From: Candidatus Gallibacteroides avistercoris
Lineage (GTDB): Bacteria; Bacteroidota; Bacteroidia; Bacteroidales; CHK158-818
Assembly: GCA_018714665.1 (NCBI GenBank)
Contig: DVNA01000099.1
Coordinates: forward strand, 1 to 12,122
DNA length: 12,122 nt
Reading direction: 5' to 3'
The notes beneath the pieces were generated by a model. That model searched no databases. It was not told the DNA's origin and was given only the letters and a program-made list of their open reading frames with translations. A program made the position numbers and the translations under genes. Positions 7,058 to 12,122 of this stretch are shown here, piece after piece; position 1 is the stretch's first letter; every line of letters starts with the position of its first letter.

Positions 7058-10000
7058 ATGAACAAGAGAGGATTTTTATTATTGGTGTTTGCTGTGTGTT
7101 GCGCTGTTACGGTACAAGCAACCGCTACGGCTGTTTCAACGATTTGGGCGATAGGCGAATTGGACGGACGTCCTGCCGGTTTCGCTTTGGCACCAGACAA
7201 CTTCCGGGATTTCCTGGCTCGGGATTTCGGGTATGAAGACCGTTTCTTTTTGATAGGTTATTCTCAGGAGTCGAAAGATTTTCCGTATGTATTGCCGGGT
7301 CCGGCCGATACTTGGGGAGGTACGTGGTCAACGGCTGGATGGCGGACGCATGAGGTAAATGTCTTATTCAGTCTTGACGAGAATCCCGATGAAGATTGTA
7401 TGTTGGTAGTAGATTTGGCAGATTATGCCAAACGGTTTCCTCCATTGGTAAAGGTGAGTGTGAATGAGCAGGATACCAAATTCCAGCTGGATGATCCGGA
7501 TGATCCTACGGCGCGAAATAGACGTTATGGTACCCAAGAACCGCTTGTCGATACGCTTTCTCTCACAGGGAGGTTTAATCAGGCTACACCCCACCGATCG
7601 GAGATACCTTTGAACCGAGAAACTTTGCACCGAGGTGGCAATGTGGTAACAATAACGGTGCTCGAAGGATCGTGGATTCTGTTTGACCGGGTGGCACTCG
7701 AAGGGCCTTCCGATGTACATACCACACATTCAGAGGGCCTTTTTGTTCGTAATGTGTCGGCAGCTCCGTATGAGTTAGAGCGTGAGGGGAAACAGGTACA
7801 ACCGTTGTTGGTGGATGTAGAGTGGCTTGAAAATATGCCTATGTTGAGTGTGGAACTCGATGGAAAGGAGATATTTCGTCGTCGTGTAGAGGCTGGGCGT
7901 TCTCGTTTTGAGGCACCGATGCCGGCTGTACGCCGTACACAAAAAAGTGCCTACCGGATATTGAGCGACGGTATCGAGGTTGCCTCCGGGCGGATAGAGC
8001 GGAAGCCTTGCCCGGAACAGATGTTGGCCGATTACGTTGATACGCGTATCGGTACGGCACATTCTCGCTGGATGATTGCCCCCGGGCCGTGGATGCCGTT
8101 CAGTATGGTCAAGATGTCGCCTGACAATCAGAATGCTGGCTGGCAGGCAGGTTATCAACCTTCGTTCGAGACGATAGGCTGTTTTAGCCATATTCACGAG
8201 TGGACGCTCGGCGGATTGGGTATCATGGCAACGAACGGCGATTTAAAGGTTTGTGTAGGAGATGAACGTTTTCCCGACGAAGGATACCGTTCGCGCATTG
8301 ATAAACGAACCGAAGAGGCCGGAATCGGGTACTATGCTGCTGACCTGACCGATTATGGGATTCGGGCCGAAGTAACGGCAACCACCCGTTGCGGGTTTGA
8401 GCGCTTTACTTTTCCTACCGATAGAGGAGAGGGACGTATCCTTATTGAGTTGCATCCCCAGGCTGAGTATGATTTCCGATTGGAGGATATCTCTGTCCGA
8501 AAAGTGGGAGACCGCCGTCTGGAAGGGTCGTGCCATCAATATTCGAGGGGTGTATGGAGCAACGATGCCGACCAGGACTATACGTTGCATTTTGTCATCG
8601 AATTTGACCAGCCGATTGTGCGGCTTGGAAACTGGTGTAACGATACCATTCGTCAGCAGGCCGACGGGTTGGAATGTGGCCCTTGTACCGATGCTGGCCT
8701 TTTTGTTGTGTTCGATCCCAAGCGAACGCCTGTTGTACAGGTCCGTTCGGGTATCTCACTGGTGAGTGTTGCCAATGCAGCCGAGAATCTCTCGGAAGAG
8801 GTTGTCAAGCCATTTGGGTGGGATTTTGATGCTGTCCGTGAAAATCAGCGGGCTACGTGGAACGATATCTTTTCACGCGTGCAGGTACGTTCTGACGACT
8901 ATTTGGAGAAACAACGCTTTTATAACAATATGTACCGGGCCTTGTGCAGCCGTAATACGTGGAGTGATGTCAATGGCGAGTGGATATCGACCGATGGGAA
9001 GGTACGCCGGGTAGCCGACCCCGATACGGATGTGATGCTGGGTTGCGATGCTTTCTGGAATACGTTCTGGAACCTCAACCAGTTCTGGAATCTGGTAACT
9101 CCCGAGTGGGCAGGCCGTTGGGTACGCTCGCAACTGGCTATGTACGATGCCAACGGATGGTTGGCCAAAGGCCCGGCGGGATTGAATTATGTACCGGTGA
9201 TGGTTGCCGAGCACGAGATTCCGCAAATTGTGTCGGCATGGCAGATGGGTATCCGCGATTTCGATGGGCGCAAGGCCCTCGAAGCAGCCGTCAAGATGCA
9301 GACTACCCCGGCTCAAAAGGTCTTTAAAGGGTTTGCCGGTAATCGCGACCTCGAATCGTATCTGAAATATCACTATGTACCCAGCGACAAGGGACGTTTT
9401 TCCAATACCATGGAGTATTCTTATGACGATTGGACCGTAGGTCAGCTGGCCAAATCGTTGGGTGATGAGGCTACGTTCCAGACTTTCAATGAACGTGGTT
9501 ACTGGTGGAAGAATGTAATCAGCGATTCCGGCTATTGCCATTTACGTGACAGCCAGGGTCGTTGGATGGAGGGATTCGATCCGTTTCGTAGCGGAGCCAA
9601 CCACCATTATGTAGAGGGCAACGCCTGGCAGCTTACTTTCTTTGTCCCGCAGGATGTGCCGGCACTGGTTGACCAGATTGGGCGCGAACGTTTTCTCGAT
9701 CGTCTGCAATGGGGGTTTGCCCAGGATGAGGCGTGGCGTTACAACGCTCCCAACGACCAATATTGGGATCATCCAGTTGTACAGGGCAACCAACAGTCGA
9801 TGCATTTCTCGTATTTGTTCAACTATGCCGGGGCGCCGTGGTTGACACAACGTTGGAGTCGTTCTATTTTGGATCGTTACTACGGTTGTGGTATCGCCAA
9901 CGCCTATTTGGGCGACGAAGACCAGGGACAGATGAGTGCATGGGCTGTTATGGCAGCGCTGGGATTGTTCCAGATAGACGGAGGATGCCGCGAAAATCCC

Positions 10001-10246
10001 GTCTATGAAATTGCCAGCCCGTTGTTTGAAGAGGTAACAATAGACCTCGGTCGTCGGTACGGACGCGGAAAAACTTTTACGATACGGGCTAAAAACGCCT
10101 CCCGTCGGAATATCTATGTACAATCGGCTGAACTTAACGGAAAGCCGCTCAACCGTTTCTGGTTCCCGGCATCAGAATTGCTCGGTGGCGGAGAGTTGGT
10201 ATTGGAAATGGGCCCTGAACCGAATCGGTCGTGGGGTGTAGAGTGA
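7058..10246 (+). CDS. Exported GH92 family glycoside hydrolase with N-terminal accessory module
   Basis: A 1062-residue GH92 enzyme; the family consists of calcium-dependent, inverting exo-alpha-mannosidases that trim N-glycans or yeast mannan. Residues 1 to about 23 are a type I signal peptide (cleavage near VQATA) without a convincing lipobox. Residues about 28-215 resemble the beta-sandwich domain III of PL4 rhamnogalacturonan lyases (IWAIGELDGRPAGF) and are probably carbohydrate-binding. Another beta region spans about 225-320. The GH92 N-terminal beta domain starts at VDTRIGT (327-333) and includes GCFSHIHEWTLGGLG. The (alpha/alpha)6 catalytic domain covers about 605-1062. By family position Glu853 in VEGNAWQ is the likely acid, and Asp953/Asp955 in GDEDQGQMSAW the likely base pair. 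VMVAEHE (714-720) and GNQQSMH (910-916) differ from the common VMVGDHA and GNEPxHH versions, so the linkage preference may be unusual. The start is ATG 7058 behind an A-run; an in-frame TTG at 7049 is less likely. A GH38 gene converges on it. Confidence 0.93.
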   Translation: MNKRGFLLLVFAVCCAVTVQATATAVSTIWAIGELDGRPAGFALAPDNFRDFLARDFGYEDRFFLIGYSQESKDFPYVLPGPADTWGGTWSTAGWRTHEVNVLFSLDENPDEDCMLVVDLADYAKRFPPLVKVSVNEQDTKFQLDDPDDPTARNRRYGTQEPLVDTLSLTGRFNQATPHRSEIPLNRETLHRGGNVVTITVLEGSWILFDRVALEGPSDVHTTHSEGLFVRNVSAAPYELEREGKQVQPLLVDVEWLENMPMLSVELDGKEIFRRRVEAGRSRFEAPMPAVRRTQKSAYRILSDGIEVASGRIERKPCPEQMLADYVDTRIGTAHSRWMIAPGPWMPFSMVKMSPDNQNAGWQAGYQPSFETIGCFSHIHEWTLGGLGIMATNGDLKVCVGDERFPDEGYRSRIDKRTEEAGIGYYAADLTDYGIRAEVTATTRCGFERFTFPTDRGEGRILIELHPQAEYDFRLEDISVRKVGDRRLEGSCHQYSRGVWSNDADQDYTLHFVIEFDQPIVRLGNWCNDTIRQQADGLECGPCTDAGLFVVFDPKRTPVVQVRSGISLVSVANAAENLSEEVVKPFGWDFDAVRENQRATWNDIFSRVQVRSDDYLEKQRFYNNMYRALCSRNTWSDVNGEWISTDGKVRRVADPDTDVMLGCDAFWNTFWNLNQFWNLVTPEWAGRWVRSQLAMYDANGWLAKGPAGLNYVPVMVAEHEIPQIVSAWQMGIRDFDGRKALEAAVKMQTTPAQKVFKGFAGNRDLESYLKYHYVPSDKGRFSNTMEYSYDDWTVGQLAKSLGDEATFQTFNERGYWWKNVISDSGYCHLRDSQGRWMEGFDPFRSGANHHYVEGNAWQLTFFVPQDVPALVDQIGRERFLDRLQWGFAQDEAWRYNAPNDQYWDHPVVQGNQQSMHFSYLFNYAGAPWLTQRWSRSILDRYYGCGIANAYLGDEDQGQMSAWAVMAALGLFQIDGGCRENPVYEIASPLFEEVTIDLGRRYGRGKTFTIRAKNASRRNIYVQSAELNGKPLNRFWFPASELLGGGELVLEMGPEPNRSWGVE

Positions 10247-10294
10247 TTGTAGATAAACGGAATAAGATTGAAAAAGTGTACATATTTGATAATA

Positions 10295-10326
10295 AAGAAT
10301 CCCGGTCAATTCCGACCGGGATTCTT
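10295..10326. terminator. Bidirectional terminator between GH92 and GH38 genes
   Basis: AAGAATCCCGGTC (10295-10307) and GACCGGGATTCTT (10314-10326) form a perfect 13-bp stem around AATTCC. T-rich sequence follows on both strands (TTCTTCGTTTATTT rightward, TTCTTTATTATC leftward). It sits between the two convergent stop codons, 48 bp from the GH92 stop and 22 bp from the GH38 stop, and should end both transcripts. Confidence 0.9.
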
Positions 10327-10348
10327 CGTTTATTTGTGAAAGAGAGAA

Positions 10349-12122
10349 TTACCACTCTATCTGTAACGTTCTGATTCCTTTGGCCGGAACCGTTATCCGG
10401 GTCTCTTTTTTAGGGAGCTTGATTTTTTCCCCGTTGTCAACATAAGTGATCGACTTAGGCTGTTTTTTAGCCCAAAGTAAAGAGACCTCTTCGTCGTTCT
10501 CAGAAAGGGAGAGTAACCGGATTGTGTTCGATTTACCATTGTCCTGTATCTGATAATTGGACAGGACAATCTTATCGCTGCCATCGATAGAGAAAGGATT
10601 CTTCGGTTTGAACTCTTTTCGGGTCTGTACAGCAACCAACGGACGGTATTGCTCCATGGCAAACCGATGCGAACGGACAACATCGTATGCACCGGTATGG
10701 GGCAGGACTCGGTATTTGAAATTGATTTTCCCATCCTGGCTCAATCGGAAATTGGTATGCCAGTGGTTATTTAACGCCCAGGAATAAATCACAGAACTGG
10801 GTTGTATCTGTCTGATCCATTTCGGAGAACCGGCAGCCCCTCCAATGATATTGGCTGTCATGTCTCCGCTTTCAAAGGTACAGGCATTCATTGAACACCA
10901 GGTTATACCCTTATTTTCGTTCGATATGTTCAACCAACGTTGCAAGGCTATCCAGTTCCGGTTTCCTGCTTTCAACTGATCTTTTTCCAGTTCCATCACT
11001 CCCCAGGGGATATTGACACGGACTATCCCTTGGGGAATATCGAAGGCAAAACCAAAATGAATACCCTCTTTTTCGACTATCGCCTGTTTATCGACAACGT
11101 TGTTGAACTCGACACAAGCGGAACCCTTTGTCAGCCGTATTTCCCGTTTCAGACTGTTGCAACCTTTTGCTTTGGATGTAACGATCAACGAATTGACCAA
11201 CTCATCTTGTTCTCCTACGGATACCTGTATCTCGGTATCTTTCAACGCCCGGGCTGAGTTGTTTCCTCCTTCCAAATAGCGGAAACTGTTCAATGCCGAG
11301 AGCGATTCAGCATCGACAAATTCTTCCCCTTTGTACACCAAGTTAATCACGTCCCCTGTTGTCGGATCGACCGTAACCTTCACAATCCCGTTGTTCAGGG
11401 TTGTACCGGATGATTTCCACGAACGGTTCGGGAGAGCCTCTTTTCTCAGTTTGAACGTTTTACAGCCTAATGCCGGCACATTCTCGGCCATGAATACCAG
11501 TTCTCCCGACGAGAGTTTCTGGCATATTACCTCCTTCCCGTCGGCATCCTGTAACGATTGGTAGGTATCGGCTATCTCTTTGGATAGCGTAACCAATCCG
11601 CTTTGTTCCCAGGTATTGGTATTGAATACGGTAACAATATCCGAGCTGGTATCTTCTATCTGTTTGTAGGCCATATTCATCACCTGGTCTGTCAACTCTT
11701 TGGCCTTGTCGAAATAGCCTAATTTGGTTTTTAAGATATTATCGCTGATGGGTTGTTGGGCCGGCGCCATATAGGCCCACGTATGTTCGGTACTTAAAAT
11801 AATATTTCTCCAAGCCTCCCCGATCAAATCGCCGGGTTCTTCCTTATCCGGTTGCAAGATGCTCCATAGGATTTCGGCTTGAACCAGTCTCTCTTTTACT
11901 TCGCGGCTTTCACCCGTTTTTTCTGCACTGGAACCCAGCCCGTCAGTCCAGTATTCGGTGTAATCCCCCTGCAAGGAGGGTATTTGGTCTGCATATTTTT
12001 CAAAAGCCTGCATCATTTCCGTGGCCGTACAGATTCGTAAATGCGGATAGGCATACTCTTCGTTCCAGCTTTTGACTGCATCCGGGAGATCCACATCGAT
12101 GGGGGTGTTGTCGGCCATACAC
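10349..12122 (-). CDS. GH38 alpha-mannosidase, C-terminal part (5' end beyond the right edge)
   Basis: The reading frame is open to the window edge, so the Met at 12118 is internal and the true start lies to the right. Numbered from that Met, residues 1 to about 65 are the end of the GH38 catalytic domain, with GDYTEYWTDGLGSSA (51-65) matching the conserved GDxTxxWxDG region. Residues about 66-150 are the helical mid domain (TEHTWAYM at 111-118). Residues about 160-589 are the beta-sandwich C-terminal domains typical of the family, ending IRTLQIEW. The catalytic nucleophile Asp is outside the window. GH38 enzymes are retaining, usually zinc-dependent alpha-mannosidases. Whether this one is exported cannot be seen because the N-terminus is missing. 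It converges with the GH92 gene and shares its terminator, suggesting a shared mannose-glycan niche but separate transcription. Confidence 0.88.
   Translation of the reverse strand, partial: CMADNTPIDVDLPDAVKSWNEEYAYPHLRICTATEMMQAFEKYADQIPSLQGDYTEYWTDGLGSSAEKTGESREVKERLVQAEILWSILQPDKEEPGDLIGEAWRNIILSTEHTWAYMAPAQQPISDNILKTKLGYFDKAKELTDQVMNMAYKQIEDTSSDIVTVFNTNTWEQSGLVTLSKEIADTYQSLQDADGKEVICQKLSSGELVFMAENVPALGCKTFKLRKEALPNRSWKSSGTTLNNGIVKVTVDPTTGDVINLVYKGEEFVDAESLSALNSFRYLEGGNNSARALKDTEIQVSVGEQDELVNSLIVTSKAKGCNSLKREIRLTKGSACVEFNNVVDKQAIVEKEGIHFGFAFDIPQGIVRVNIPWGVMELEKDQLKAGNRNWIALQRWLNISNENKGITWCSMNACTFESGDMTANIIGGAAGSPKWIRQIQPSSVIYSWALNNHWHTNFRLSQDGKINFKYRVLPHTGAYDVVRSHRFAMEQYRPLVAVQTRKEFKPKNPFSIDGSDKIVLSNYQIQDNGKSNTIRLLSLSENDEEVSLLWAKKQPKSITYVDNGEKIKLPKKETRITVPAKGIRTLQIEW

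Noticed and set aside
1..12122. CRISPR arrays, insertion sequences, integrase sites, riboswitches or invertible promoters
   Set aside because: No regularly spaced repeats, transposase or recombinase genes, long terminal inverted repeats or recognisable riboswitch cores were found on reading both strands.

Overview
The window looks like a chromosomal segment of a Bacteroidota bacterium, most likely order Bacteroidales. Evidence: promoters match the Bacteroides-type -7 element TAnnTTTG, start codons sit behind A-rich stretches rather than strong Shine-Dalgarno sites, and the protein families are typical of gut Bacteroidales (FtsX-like permeases, a TlpA-like scaffold protein, GH92 and GH38 mannosidases). 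Genus cannot be fixed from sequence alone. No mobile element, CRISPR array, rRNA or SusC/SusD pair is visible.

Left part (1-2407). A leftward FtsX/MacB-type ABC transporter permease starts at 1858. Its frame closes at 158, but the protein clearly resumes in another frame and runs off the left edge, so this copy carries a one-base frameshift inside its second periplasmic domain. The 549 bp upstream hold a near-perfect sigma-54 (-24/-12) promoter and, about 100-120 bp further upstream, two tandem 16-bp palindromes TGTGCG-N4-CGCACA with centres 21 bp apart. This is the classic layout of an enhancer-binding-protein-controlled gene. A third, imperfect copy lies near 2300.

Middle part (2408-6664), all leftward. 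A topoisomerase III-type enzyme (topB-like) is followed by a Nudix hydrolase whose start overlaps the topoisomerase stop codon, suggesting one transcript. Upstream of topB lies a 546-residue exported protein that matches the N-terminal scaffold of Bacteroidales TlpA-like proteins but ends where the thioredoxin domain would begin.

Right part (6787-12122). A tRNA-Pro(UGG) gene has its own promoter and terminator. It is followed by a rightward gene for an exported GH92 mannosidase-like enzyme with an extra N-terminal carbohydrate-binding-like module. A leftward GH38 alpha-mannosidase, whose catalytic part lies beyond the right edge, converges on it. The two share a 13-bp-stem bidirectional terminator. 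Together they suggest mannose-glycan breakdown, although they are convergent and not one operon.
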